From assembly GCA_027080545.1 (NCBI GenBank), contig JALWRV010000118.1, positions 1 through 7,753 on the forward strand: 7,753 nucleotides of DNA, in the 5' to 3' direction. Position numbers and translations under genes: made by a program. The notes beneath the pieces are model-generated. The model was not told the DNA's origin. It saw only the letters and a list, made by a program, of their open reading frames with translations, and searched no databases. Positions 1-7,377 of the stretch are shown one piece after another (position 1 is the stretch's first letter; every line of letters starts with the position of its first letter). This stretch comes from Parvularculaceae bacterium. GTDB taxonomy: Bacteria; Pseudomonadota; Alphaproteobacteria; Caulobacterales; Parvularculaceae.

Positions 1-951
1 CGGCTCAATTCCCCCATTGCAGAGCTTCTGGGCCACCATCTCGAACATCTCTTCCAATCGTGGGGCGATGATTTCTGCTGGCGGTACACTCGCTTCGTGG
101 CCTCCTATGGCTGTATTGGGACGGGGCATCAACCCCGCCACCCGTTTCAATCGGGCCGCTTCCCCCAAACTCAAACTATAGGCCTTGGCCAAATCCTGAT
201 CGATATGCTGCCCCCCCAGCGGCACATGACCGACAAAGGCTGGCACCCCGTCCTGCCAATAGGAAAAAGCGCTGGTTTGTGCTCCCAGATCAATGGCCAA
301 GCAGCCCATTTGTTTTTCATCATCCATCAAAACACTTTGTCCTGCGGCAAACCCGCTGGCGACCAACCCACGCACCGCCACATCGGCCCGCGTCACGGTC
401 GATTGAATGTTATGTAAAAAATTATTCGGGGTTGTGATGCAGCAAACATCCATACATAGGCGCTCGCCGATCAAACCGCGCGGGTCTGATATGGGTTCAC
501 GCCCGTCCAGCGAATAATTACCAGCCCATACATGCAGCAGAGTTTGGTCTTTGCCCACACAGCTTTTCCATCCCTGCTGTAAGCAATTGGCGATATCTTC
601 TTGTAAAACCGGCTGCCCATGAAGCGACATTTCAACCGCCACACGGTGGCATATGGATTGGCGTCCATTGATTACTATCAATATCTGATCAATGCGCTCA
701 GACGCCATATTTTCCGCCGCCTCTATGGTCGTGTAAATAACATCGCCCGATGCCACCTGCAAATGACCACTCGGCGCAATACCAATGCTCGATCGATGGG
801 CCAGCCCGATAATTTCAGCCGTGGGGCGCAAATCATCATCACGAAAATAGCGCACCACCGCGCAGGCAATTTTTTCACACCCAAGATCCAACACGCCGAT
901 CACGCCCCCGGCGCGCCTTGTCATCGATCCTTTCGCGGCTTTCAATTTCAT
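1..951 (-). CDS. ftsA: Cell division protein FtsA, actin-like FtsZ membrane tether (N-terminal 317 residues; C-terminus beyond the left edge)
   Basis: FtsA is an actin-family ATP-binding protein that anchors FtsZ to the inner membrane and recruits later divisome proteins. Reading the minus strand from ATG 951-949 gives 317 codons, open to the edge. Recognisable pieces are a phosphate-1-like loop DLGCEK (residues 22-27), the FtsA-specific 1C subdomain (about 90-170, including a DPRGL motif at 156-160), a phosphate-2-like loop DLGAQT (221-226), the stretch VPLGGQHIDQDLA (243-255), and EIIAPRLEEMFEMV (293-306), which matches the EVIEPR region of E. coli FtsA. About 100 residues, including the membrane-targeting helix, should lie outside the window. 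The start lies 3 nt after the ftsQ stop, with AAAGG about 9 nt upstream. An in-frame GTG directly before it and Met10 (preceded by AAAGGA) are alternatives. Both nucleotide loops depart from the usual DIGTSK and GGGT patterns, so the protein is a divergent FtsA. Identity rests on the overall match plus position after ftsQ. Confidence 0.9.
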   Translation of the reverse strand, partial: MKLKAAKGSMTRRAGGVIGVLDLGCEKIACAVVRYFRDDDLRPTAEIIGLAHRSSIGIAPSGHLQVASGDVIYTTIEAAENMASERIDQILIVINGRQSICHRVAVEMSLHGQPVLQEDIANCLQQGWKSCVGKDQTLLHVWAGNYSLDGREPISDPRGLIGERLCMDVCCITTPNNFLHNIQSTVTRADVAVRGLVASGFAAGQSVLMDDEKQMGCLAIDLGAQTSAFSYWQDGVPAFVGHVPLGGQHIDQDLAKAYSLSLGEAARLKRVAGLMPRPNTAIGGHEASVPPAEIIAPRLEEMFEMVAQKLCNGGIEP

Positions 952-954
952 CAC

Positions 955-1815
955 CTATGGCCTTTCAACACCATCTTCGGTTTGCAACCGAATGAGAGAC
1001 GGGTCCCGCATATCCATTTTTTTCACGGTCTCGCCCAGCGGCCCCTCCCCAGCATTCATTTGCGCCAATTTTGCCAATGCCGCTGCTTCTCCGCGCTCTG
1101 GCAATAAGGCAGAAAAACCATTTCTAAAGGTTAGATCCCAGCGCCGATTTCCTTGTCGGGTCAAGGCCACCAGCCGCCCTTCCATCGCAGGATAGTTTTT
1201 GAGCAAAGCCAATATGTAGACAGAATCTTGTGGTTTTTCCGAGCCCAATATCACCGGCAATCCAGCATAGGCATCCCCGCTCACCTCAATGATTTTATTG
1301 CCATCGGCATCAATCAGATACAGATCACCCACCCGTGGCCGTTGCCACAAAGCCGCCGGTATACGTTCTTCTACGGAAATATGAACTGTACCCGGCCAGA
1401 GCCGCGATACCGATGCGTGCTTGACCCAGCCAAGCCCCTCCACCTTATGGCGGGCCTGCTGTATATTCACATATAAAATCCCCCGTCCCATCACCGGACC
1501 AAACCGTTCCGAAGTTAGCGCTGCCAGTACTTCTCGCTCTTCCAAATTACGCGCGCCCTTCAAGGTCACCCGCGACACTTCCATACCAGCCAGACGCGTT
1601 AAATTTTCTGTGGCACTGGCCATGCGCTCCCCAATGTTGAAAAAATAGCCCCCCGCGAACAGCATGAGTAGCGCTAGGACACACAGCCCGGCGACAAAAA
1701 CTGAAATATAGGTTATCAGTGTAGAGACCGCTTGCTGGAGCCATGTATCAATATGGGCACCGGTTCGCTCAAGCAAACCACCGGCATTTTTTTTGCGTTT
1801 TTTTACCTGTCGCAT
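955..1815 (-). CDS. ftsQ: Cell division protein FtsQ
   Basis: This is a bitopic inner-membrane divisome protein that, with FtsB and FtsL, links early cytoplasmic division proteins to septal wall synthesis. The 286-residue product has a basic cytoplasmic tail (KKRKK at 5-9), one transmembrane segment at about 31-57, a periplasmic POTRA domain (about 79-150, beginning VSRVTLKGARNLEEREVL), the motif VEERIPAALWQ (148-158) typical of the POTRA end, and a beta domain finishing near LIRLQTEDG. Length and layout are normal for alphaproteobacterial FtsQ. ATG 1815 is supported by AGGAG (1823-1827) at 7 nt spacing. The gene overlaps the end of ddl by 13 nt and stops 3 nt before ftsA. Codons 4-10 contain an A7 and an A8 run, discussed in the findings. 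Confidence 0.95.
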   Translation of the reverse strand: MRQVKKRKKNAGGLLERTGAHIDTWLQQAVSTLITYISVFVAGLCVLALLMLFAGGYFFNIGERMASATENLTRLAGMEVSRVTLKGARNLEEREVLAALTSERFGPVMGRGILYVNIQQARHKVEGLGWVKHASVSRLWPGTVHISVEERIPAALWQRPRVGDLYLIDADGNKIIEVSGDAYAGLPVILGSEKPQDSVYILALLKNYPAMEGRLVALTRQGNRRWDLTFRNGFSALLPERGEAAALAKLAQMNAGEGPLGETVKKMDMRDPSLIRLQTEDGVERP

Positions 1816-2741
1816 GAGGCATCTCCTGTAATCCAGTCAATCAATTGCTCAAATCCTATACCATTTACCGCCGCTTGTTCTGGTGCCAGAGATGTCGGGG
1901 TAAGGCCCGGCTGTGTGTTCGTCTCCAATAGAAAAAGCCCCTCGGCTCCACGTTTTTCATCCCAGCGAAAATCCGTGCGCGTCAACCCTCGACATCCCAA
2001 AACTTGATGAGCCCGCAAAGCATATTGAAGGCAAAGCGCGCGAATTGGTTCTGGTATTTGCGCCGGAATCACATGCGATGATCCGCCCTCTGCATATTTG
2101 GCATTATAATCGTAAAAGCTGTTCCCCGTACGAATTTCCGTAACATCCAAAGCCTGGTCTCCCATCACCGCGCTGGTCAATTCACGCCCTGTAATAAATT
2201 CTTCAACCAAAAATGTCTCATCATCGGCTTGATAGTGCGACAGCAATTTTTTCGGAGAGCGCTTATCGCCTTCTTGAAAAATAAAGACACCGCAAGAGGA
2301 GCCCCCCGCATTGGGTTTGATCACATAAGGCCTATCCATGGCCGGCTCATCTGTAAAACTATCCCGAGAACGCACATCCCCTTCAGGAACCGGCAAACTC
2401 GCAGCGCGAAAAATAATTTTCGCCTTCTCTTTGTCCATGGCCAATGCCGAAGCCAGCACACCGGAATGGGTGTAGGCCAGCCCCATGCTTTCCAACAAGC
2501 CCTGCACCACACCATCTTCACCACCAATGCCATGCAACCCATTAAACACCACATCCGGCATGGCAGGGGCAAAGGCTTGCACCAATTGTGTCGCCACATC
2601 AGGACCGACATCAATCCCCACGACTATATGCCCCAAGGCTTCCAAGGCTTCACATGCCGCTTTACCGGAAACCAAGCTCACATCGCGCTCTGGCGAATGC
2701 CCCCCCATAAGGACCGCGATATTTTTGGCTTGCCTATTCAT
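1803..2741 (-). CDS. ddl: D-alanine--D-alanine ligase (Ddl)
   Basis: An ATP-grasp ligase that joins two D-alanines in the cytoplasm; MurF then adds the dipeptide to the UDP-MurNAc tripeptide. The 312-residue product has the N-terminal signature VLMGGHSPERDVSL with catalytic Glu18, LHGIGGEDG (69-77), YTHSGVLASALAMDK (90-104), IKPNAGGSSCG (141-151) with the ATP-binding Lys142, VEEFITGREL (179-188), Tyr216 in the omega loop (YDYNAKY), RTDFR (255-259), and ETNTQPGLTPTSL (273-285) with metal ligands Glu273 and Asn275. A tyrosine in the omega loop is typical of D-Ala-D-Ala rather than D-Ala-D-lactate enzymes. ATG 2741 is chosen because GGTGAGG (2748-2754) precedes it by 6 nt and it places the start just before the conserved Rossmann-like start. 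In-frame TTG 2756 and GTG 2753 would add only a few residues. It overlaps murB by 8 nt and ftsQ by 13 nt. Confidence 0.97.
   Translation of the reverse strand: MNRQAKNIAVLMGGHSPERDVSLVSGKAACEALEALGHIVVGIDVGPDVATQLVQAFAPAMPDVVFNGLHGIGGEDGVVQGLLESMGLAYTHSGVLASALAMDKEKAKIIFRAASLPVPEGDVRSRDSFTDEPAMDRPYVIKPNAGGSSCGVFIFQEGDKRSPKKLLSHYQADDETFLVEEFITGRELTSAVMGDQALDVTEIRTGNSFYDYNAKYAEGGSSHVIPAQIPEPIRALCLQYALRAHQVLGCRGLTRTDFRWDEKRGAEGLFLLETNTQPGLTPTSLAPEQAAVNGIGFEQLIDWITGDASCDR
1823..1827 (-). promoter_or_regulatory. Ribosome binding site of ftsQ
   Basis: On the minus strand AGGAG lies 7 nt before ATG 1815 and inside the last codons of ddl. It is a strong Shine-Dalgarno match and fixes the ftsQ start. 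Because it sits within ddl, ribosomes finishing ddl will keep the site open, which suggests coupling. Confidence 0.75.
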
Positions 2742-3651
2742 CCTGTGCCTCACCAATGCGCTTTATCTCCCACGTCAAACTAACGCCGGTTTTCTCTTTC
2801 ACCATCGCCCGCACCGTTTCGCCCAACCGTTCCAGATCTTCGGCGCTGGCATGCCCCTTATTGATCATGAAATTACAATGCTGCTCGGAAAACATCGCAT
2901 CTCCCACCTGAAAACCGCGTCCACCCGCAGCATCAATTAATTGCCACGCGCCCCTGCCTCCAGAAATTTCGGGATCAGGATTTTTGAAGGTGGAACCGCC
3001 GGTTTTCTCGCGAATAGGCTGGGTTGACTCGCGTTTGTTCATTATTTCTGCCATCCGCATTTCAATATTAGCAGCTTCGCCCATCTCGCCTTCAAGTAGG
3101 GCTTCGGTAAAAATATACTCCGCCCCCAAACCACAATGACGATAGCCATAGTCCAACTCATCAACACTGAAACAATGACGCTTGCCAGCGCGATCATAAG
3201 CCACCGCCTCAATCAGACGCTCTTTGGTTTCGCACCCATAAGCACCGGCATTCATACGAAGGGCACCCCCAATGGTGCCGGGAATACCGCGCAAAAATTC
3301 AAGCCCGGCAATGTTGGCTCGCGCCGCTTTTTTAGCAACATTGGCGTCCAGCGCAGCTGCACCGGCTCGCACCCGCATACCGTCAATCTCGATTTTTGCA
3401 AACGCTGCGCTGAGGCGTATGACAACGCCTCTAATGCCGCCATCGCGCACCAACAGGTTAGAACCAACCCCTACCGGTAAAACCGGCACATCAAGAGGCA
3501 GATGTTTGAGAAATTGTGATAAGTCAGCCTCATCTTTTGGCAAAAATAAAATATCCGCTGGCCCCCCCACCCTGAACCAAGTGAAAGAAGATAAAGGGGC
3601 CCCTTCAATAATTTTTCCAGCAACGGGGGGGACGGTTTCGATCATACTCAT
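2734..3651 (-). CDS. murB: UDP-N-acetylenolpyruvoylglucosamine reductase MurB (type II)
   Basis: A cytoplasmic FAD enzyme that uses NADPH to reduce UDP-GlcNAc-enolpyruvate to UDP-MurNAc. The 305-residue product has the FAD-binding stretches TWFRVGGPAD (24-33), VGVGSNLLVRDGGIRG (60-75) and GLEFLRGIPGTIGGALRMNAGAYG (116-139). The active-site elements are YGYR (168-171), GGSTFKNP (218-225) with the proton-donor Ser220, and WEIKRIG (294-300) with Glu295. The short length, without the extra loop of the E. coli protein, indicates a type II MurB. It starts within the murC stop (ATGA) and overlaps ddl by 8 nt. GGAGGG (3655-3660) lies 3 nt before ATG 3651 and 9 nt before a second in-frame ATG (Met3, 3645). 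The product could therefore begin at either, with no effect on the fold. Confidence 0.97.
   Translation of the reverse strand: MSMIETVPPVAGKIIEGAPLSSFTWFRVGGPADILFLPKDEADLSQFLKHLPLDVPVLPVGVGSNLLVRDGGIRGVVIRLSAAFAKIEIDGMRVRAGAAALDANVAKKAARANIAGLEFLRGIPGTIGGALRMNAGAYGCETKERLIEAVAYDRAGKRHCFSVDELDYGYRHCGLGAEYIFTEALLEGEMGEAANIEMRMAEIMNKRESTQPIREKTGGSTFKNPDPEISGGRGAWQLIDAAGGRGFQVGDAMFSEQHCNFMINKGHASAEDLERLGETVRAMVKEKTGVSLTWEIKRIGEAQDE
2748..2754 (-). promoter_or_regulatory. Ribosome binding site deciding the ddl start
   Basis: On the minus strand GGTGAGG is followed by six nucleotides and ATG 2741. This supports ATG 2741 over the upstream in-frame TTG 2756 and GTG 2753, which overlap or precede the site itself. 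It lies in the final codons of murB. Confidence 0.6.
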
Positions 3652-5099
3652 GGGCCCTCCTCTGTCTCATGGGACCATTGAGTCGCCAAAGCATACGCCT
3701 TGAGACTAATATCACCGGCACCGAGAAACACCACCATATCCCCGGCGCTGGTCAGACGGCGCAACTGATCTGGCAAACTATTCCAGTCTTGCAAATGCTG
3801 CACATTGCGATGGCCAGACCGCGCCACCCCCTTAACCAGACTGGCCGCATCAGCCCCCTCGATGGGCGCTTCTCCAGCACTGTAAACATCCGCGATGAGC
3901 GCAATATCGGCTTCATTATAACAGGTGCAAAAATCATCAAACAAATCATGCAGGCGACTAAAACGATGGGGCTGCACTACCGCAATAATTTTGCCCTCAC
4001 AGGTTTTCCGAGCCGCTGAAAGCACAGCGGCAATTTCCACCGGGTGGTGACCATAATCATCAATCAGCGTAACCCCATCAATTTCTGCAACCTTGGTGAA
4101 ACGCCGCTTAACCCCATCAAAATTGGCAAAGCCCTGGCGAATTTGCTCGTCGCTCGCCCCCAACTCCCGCGCCACAATGGCCGCCGCTAAGGCATTTTGT
4201 ACATTATGTTCACCGGGCATTTTCAACATGACATCATCAATACGAGATTGAAGCGCCCCGCGATGGCGAAACAGGATGGAAAATTTTGATCCAAACGGCC
4301 CAAATTCAATATTCTCGGCCCGCACATCCGCTTGCGGGTTCAGCCCATAGGTGATGAGACGACGATCCGTAACCCGACCGACCAGCGATTGCACTTCCGG
4401 ATGGTCAAGACAAACCACACCAAAACCATAAAAGGGTGTGTTCTCGATAAAGCGATCAAATGAGCGACGCAATTTTTCAAACGATCCGTAATGGTCAAGA
4501 TGTTCCGGATCAATATTGGTAATCACCCCCACCGTGGTTGGCAGGCGAATAAAGCTCCCATCACTTTCATCGGCTTCAACCACCATCCAATCGCCTTCGC
4601 CCAATCGGGCATTGGTGCCATAGGCATTGATAACCCCACCATTGATCACTGTAGGGTCTTGGCCACACGCATCAAGCAACACTGCTACCATAGAGGTGGT
4701 GGTGGTTTTGCCATGGGTGCCCGCAACACAAATATTCCATTTCAGCCGCATCAATTCAGCCAACATATCCGCGCGGCGCACTACCGGAATATGCCGCGCC
4801 CGAGCAGCCGCAACCTCCCGATTATCAGCGCGAATAGCCGTCGATGTAATAACAGCGGTCGCCCCTTCTATATTTTCGCGCCGATGACCAATATGAATTT
4901 CGATACCTTTATTTTTCAAGCGTTGCACATTCGCACTATCGCTTAAATCACTCCCGCTTACCTCATAGCCCAAATTATGCATGACTTCGGCGATGCCGCT
5001 CATGCCGATACCGCCAATGCCGATAAAATGCACCCGCCCAACCCCGAATGGTAATCGGATTTTTATTTTTCGAGGATCATTGGATTGGATATCTGTCAT
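3648..5099 (-). CDS. murC: UDP-N-acetylmuramate--L-alanine ligase MurC
   Basis: An ATP-dependent cytoplasmic Mur ligase that adds L-alanine to UDP-MurNAc, the first residue of the stem peptide. The 483-residue product shows the N-terminal Rossmann-like UDP-binding domain with HFIGIGGIGMSGIAEVM (24-40), the ATP loop GTHGKTTTT (127-135) with Lys131, EADESDGSF (175-183), DPEHLDHYGSF (197-207), the HNVQNALAA motif (298-306), and the C-terminal domain motif DDYGHHPVEI (347-356), which is characteristic of MurC. Length is normal. The start ATG 5099 shares one nucleotide with the murG stop (TAATG). The upstream Shine-Dalgarno is weak (AGAG), so coupled re-initiation from murG is likely. The 3' end overlaps murB by ATGA. 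Confidence 0.98.
   Translation of the reverse strand: MTDIQSNDPRKIKIRLPFGVGRVHFIGIGGIGMSGIAEVMHNLGYEVSGSDLSDSANVQRLKNKGIEIHIGHRRENIEGATAVITSTAIRADNREVAAARARHIPVVRRADMLAELMRLKWNICVAGTHGKTTTTSMVAVLLDACGQDPTVINGGVINAYGTNARLGEGDWMVVEADESDGSFIRLPTTVGVITNIDPEHLDHYGSFEKLRRSFDRFIENTPFYGFGVVCLDHPEVQSLVGRVTDRRLITYGLNPQADVRAENIEFGPFGSKFSILFRHRGALQSRIDDVMLKMPGEHNVQNALAAAIVARELGASDEQIRQGFANFDGVKRRFTKVAEIDGVTLIDDYGHHPVEIAAVLSAARKTCEGKIIAVVQPHRFSRLHDLFDDFCTCYNEADIALIADVYSAGEAPIEGADAASLVKGVARSGHRNVQHLQDWNSLPDQLRRLTSAGDMVVFLGAGDISLKAYALATQWSHETEEGP
3655..3660 (-). promoter_or_regulatory. Ribosome binding site of murB
   Basis: GGAGGG on the minus strand sits within the last codons of murC. It is 3 nt from ATG 3651 and 9 nt from the second ATG at 3645. 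It is among the strongest Shine-Dalgarno matches in the window. The tight spacing to the first ATG leaves real doubt about which methionine is used. Confidence 0.65.
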
Positions 5100-6211
5100 T
5101 ACGCTACTCTATTTTTAACACCGCTATGGGTCTCGACCAGATCAGCCAATTTCACTGTTGGGCCATCGCTGGCCTGAGCCTGCGCCCGGGATGCCATATC
5201 CGTCAAGCGCCCCGGTGTGGCAATAATTTGTGTTATTTCTTGGGCCAAATTTTGCGCGGTGAAATTTCCCTCTTGCACCAGCACCGCCCCCTCAGCCTCA
5301 ACCAACACTTCAGCATTGACCGTTTGATGATCATCCATGGCAATGCCAAGGGGAACTAATATTGAGGGCCGACCAATGGTGGCTATTTCCGTTACGGTCG
5401 AGGCTCCGGCCCGGGCAATCACCAAATGCGCCCACGCCAATCGGTCCGGCATATCTGCAAAAAACGGGGCCAGCTCATAGCTTACCCCCGCTCCGTCCAG
5501 CGCGGCACGCACATCCGCTTCCTCATCAGACCGCACTTGCTGCACCAGCCGGATCCGCAATCGCAAACTATCCGGCAACAAAGACAAGGCTTCCGGCACA
5601 ATGCGCGAAAACAAGGCCGCCCCCTGAGAGCCACCAAAGACCAGTAAATGATATGGCTGGTCTGCTTTTGGTTCTTCAAATGCGCTGGCGGTTTTTGATT
5701 TTATTGCCTGTCGTACCGGATTTCCGGTTTCCAAAATCTGCGCCTTTGTCCGACCTAAGCGCTCCAAACGCGAGAACGCATGGGCAATGAATTGCGCTCC
5801 TCCCGCCAGCAATCGATTGGCCCGGCCTAAAATCGCATTTTGTTCGTGTAATCCATAAGGGATGGCTGAAAACCGTGCCGCCAACATTGTTGGCACCGAA
5901 GGATAACCACCAAACCCGACAATAATAGCCGGTTTTGCCTGTTTGAATTTCTTGCGCACCTTCATCATAGAACTAATAATCGTCATCACTGCGCATAATT
6001 TGGCCATCACACCAGCAGCACTTGGGGTCGCGGCAGCTAGACGCACCACCTCATCTGCGGGAAATTTTTCGCCATAGCGCATCCCCCGCTCGTCGGTGAA
6101 CAAAATAACCCGCCACCCCCGCTGCTTCATTTCTTCCGCAAGCGCTTGCGCGGGAAACATATGCCCACCCGTACCACCGGCAGCAATGCCAATTATGCGT
6201 GATCCGGTCAT
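5099..6211 (-). CDS. murG: UDP-GlcNAc:lipid I N-acetylglucosaminyltransferase MurG
   Basis: A peripheral membrane GT-B glycosyltransferase that adds GlcNAc to lipid I, giving lipid II on the cytoplasmic face. The 370-residue product has the glycine-rich loops GGTGGH (12-17), GFGGYPS (99-105) and GGSQGA (193-198). It also has HEQNAILGRANRLL (122-135), TGNPVR (162-167) and the donor-binding segment RAGASTVTEI (267-276) with conserved Glu275. DDHQTVNA (293-300) carries the conserved His-Gln and Asn-Ala. A VPLGIA variant at 286-291 has Gly where many relatives have Pro. The hydrophobic and basic patch at about 66-90 fits membrane association. ATG 6211 overlaps the ftsW stop (ATGA), with AAGGA about 9 nt upstream. 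The gene ends by overlapping murC by one base. Confidence 0.98.
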   Translation of the reverse strand: MTGSRIIGIAAGGTGGHMFPAQALAEEMKQRGWRVILFTDERGMRYGEKFPADEVVRLAAATPSAAGVMAKLCAVMTIISSMMKVRKKFKQAKPAIIVGFGGYPSVPTMLAARFSAIPYGLHEQNAILGRANRLLAGGAQFIAHAFSRLERLGRTKAQILETGNPVRQAIKSKTASAFEEPKADQPYHLLVFGGSQGAALFSRIVPEALSLLPDSLRLRIRLVQQVRSDEEADVRAALDGAGVSYELAPFFADMPDRLAWAHLVIARAGASTVTEIATIGRPSILVPLGIAMDDHQTVNAEVLVEAEGAVLVQEGNFTAQNLAQEITQIIATPGRLTDMASRAQAQASDGPTVKLADLVETHSGVKNRVA

Positions 6212-7377
6212 GGCAACTGATCCTTCTCACGCCAGCTTTGTCCCCGGCTGCGGGTAAGCGCTAACAATAAACCAATGGTCAAACAGGACGCCAGCAGGGA
6301 AGACCCCCCATAAGAAATAAATGGCAAGGTCATCCCCTTTGAGGGCAGCAAATTTATGTTAACCCCAATATTGATGATCGCTTGCAAACCGATCAGCGCA
6401 CTTAACCCGCAAATGGCTGTTTGCATAAAAATCGATGTCTGCTGACAGGCCCTCAACAATCCGCGAATGACCAGCACCGCATACAGAATAATAATCAAGG
6501 CCCCCAGAACAAATCCTGCCTCTTCCCCGGCAACGGCAAAAATATAGTCTGTATGAGCGTCAGGCAGTGAATATTTTACCGCATGGCTGGCCCCGGAAAA
6601 ATCTTTTCCCAGCAACCCCCCATTGGCCAATGTCTCCAACGCTTTGTCTACCTGATACGTGTCACCAGATTGCGGATTTAAAAACCGATCAATTCGTGAC
6701 GCCACATGGGGGGCATATTGATAGCCAAGGAAAAAAGCAATACCAGCCCCTGCCCCCAACCCAAACAACCAATAGAGGCTCCATCCGGCGATAAAAAACA
6801 TCACGCCCCAAATCGCCGTAAGCAACATCCATTGGCCATAATCTGGCTGCATTAATAATAATAGGCTTACCGCCCCATAAAGCCCAAGAGCGACCAACCC
6901 GCCGGCAAATGATTTATCCCGCGCCCCTTCTGCCAACAACCAAGCCGCGATCATCACAAAGCCGGGCTTCATCAATTCCGATGGCTGTAAGGAAAAACCA
7001 CCAAGTAAAATCCAGCGTTTGGCCCCATTGATTTCAGGTCCTAAAATAAGCGCCATACCCATCAAAATAACCGCCACTGCAAAGACCAAAACACCTACTC
7101 TGCGGGCCTGTAACGGAGTTAAAAAAGTCAACCCAACCAGAGCCACCAGCCCGGGGATAAAAAACAATAGCTGTCGCTCGACAAAATGCATCGGATCCGC
7201 CAACCCCAAACGGGCGGCTGTCACCGGACTGGCCGCAAAACACAAAGTCACCCCGATTAAAATAAGAAGTGCCGTCGCCCCCATCGTCACCCGATCAAGC
7301 GAGCGCCACCATCGACGGATAAATTTTCGACCGCTTGCCAATGGCAAAGAAATAGGCTGGGCAGTAACTGTGTTCAT
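6208..7377 (-). CDS. ftsW: Peptidoglycan glycosyltransferase FtsW (SEDS family)
   Basis: An inner-membrane SEDS polymerase that works with a class B penicillin-binding protein to make septal glycan strands from lipid II. The 389-residue product is strongly hydrophobic with roughly ten membrane segments after a basic cytoplasmic tail. Family motifs are GAKRWI (118-123), QPSELMKP (131-138), QPDYGQ (177-182), HVASRIDRF (224-232), LPDAHTDYIFAVAGEE (271-286) with the catalytic-type Asp277, and NIGVNINLLPSKG (336-348) followed by LPFISYGGSS (351-360). Placement between murD and murG, together with the AASP (48-51) and DPMHFVERQ (61-69) region, supports FtsW rather than RodA. The periplasmic stretch before the catalytic Asp (GKDFSGASHAVKYS) departs from the usual G-x-G-P-G-E-G pattern. 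It starts at ATG 7377 within the murD stop (ATGA). The upstream Shine-Dalgarno is weak. Confidence 0.97.
   Translation of the reverse strand: MNTVTAQPISLPLASGRKFIRRWWRSLDRVTMGATALLILIGVTLCFAASPVTAARLGLADPMHFVERQLLFFIPGLVALVGLTFLTPLQARRVGVLVFAVAVILMGMALILGPEINGAKRWILLGGFSLQPSELMKPGFVMIAAWLLAEGARDKSFAGGLVALGLYGAVSLLLLMQPDYGQWMLLTAIWGVMFFIAGWSLYWLFGLGAGAGIAFFLGYQYAPHVASRIDRFLNPQSGDTYQVDKALETLANGGLLGKDFSGASHAVKYSLPDAHTDYIFAVAGEEAGFVLGALIIILYAVLVIRGLLRACQQTSIFMQTAICGLSALIGLQAIINIGVNINLLPSKGMTLPFISYGGSSLLASCLTIGLLLALTRSRGQSWREKDQLP

Noticed and set aside
1787..1804. T runs read as an intrinsic terminator on the plus strand
   Set aside because: No GC-rich stem precedes the runs and no plus-strand gene ends here. 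They are the complement of the lysine codons at the start of ftsQ.
2742..2756. Earlier ddl starts at TTG 2756 or GTG 2753
   Set aside because: They extend the overlap with murB, lack a clear upstream Shine-Dalgarno and coincide with the GGTGAGG site that serves ATG 2741.
2229..2783. 184-codon plus-strand open frame opposite ddl
   Set aside because: It is antisense to a well-conserved enzyme, its product is low in complexity and resembles no family I know, and such frames arise from the codon bias of the real strand. The same holds for plus-strand frames at 619-1107, 3272-3703, 4491-4946 and 5362-5790.
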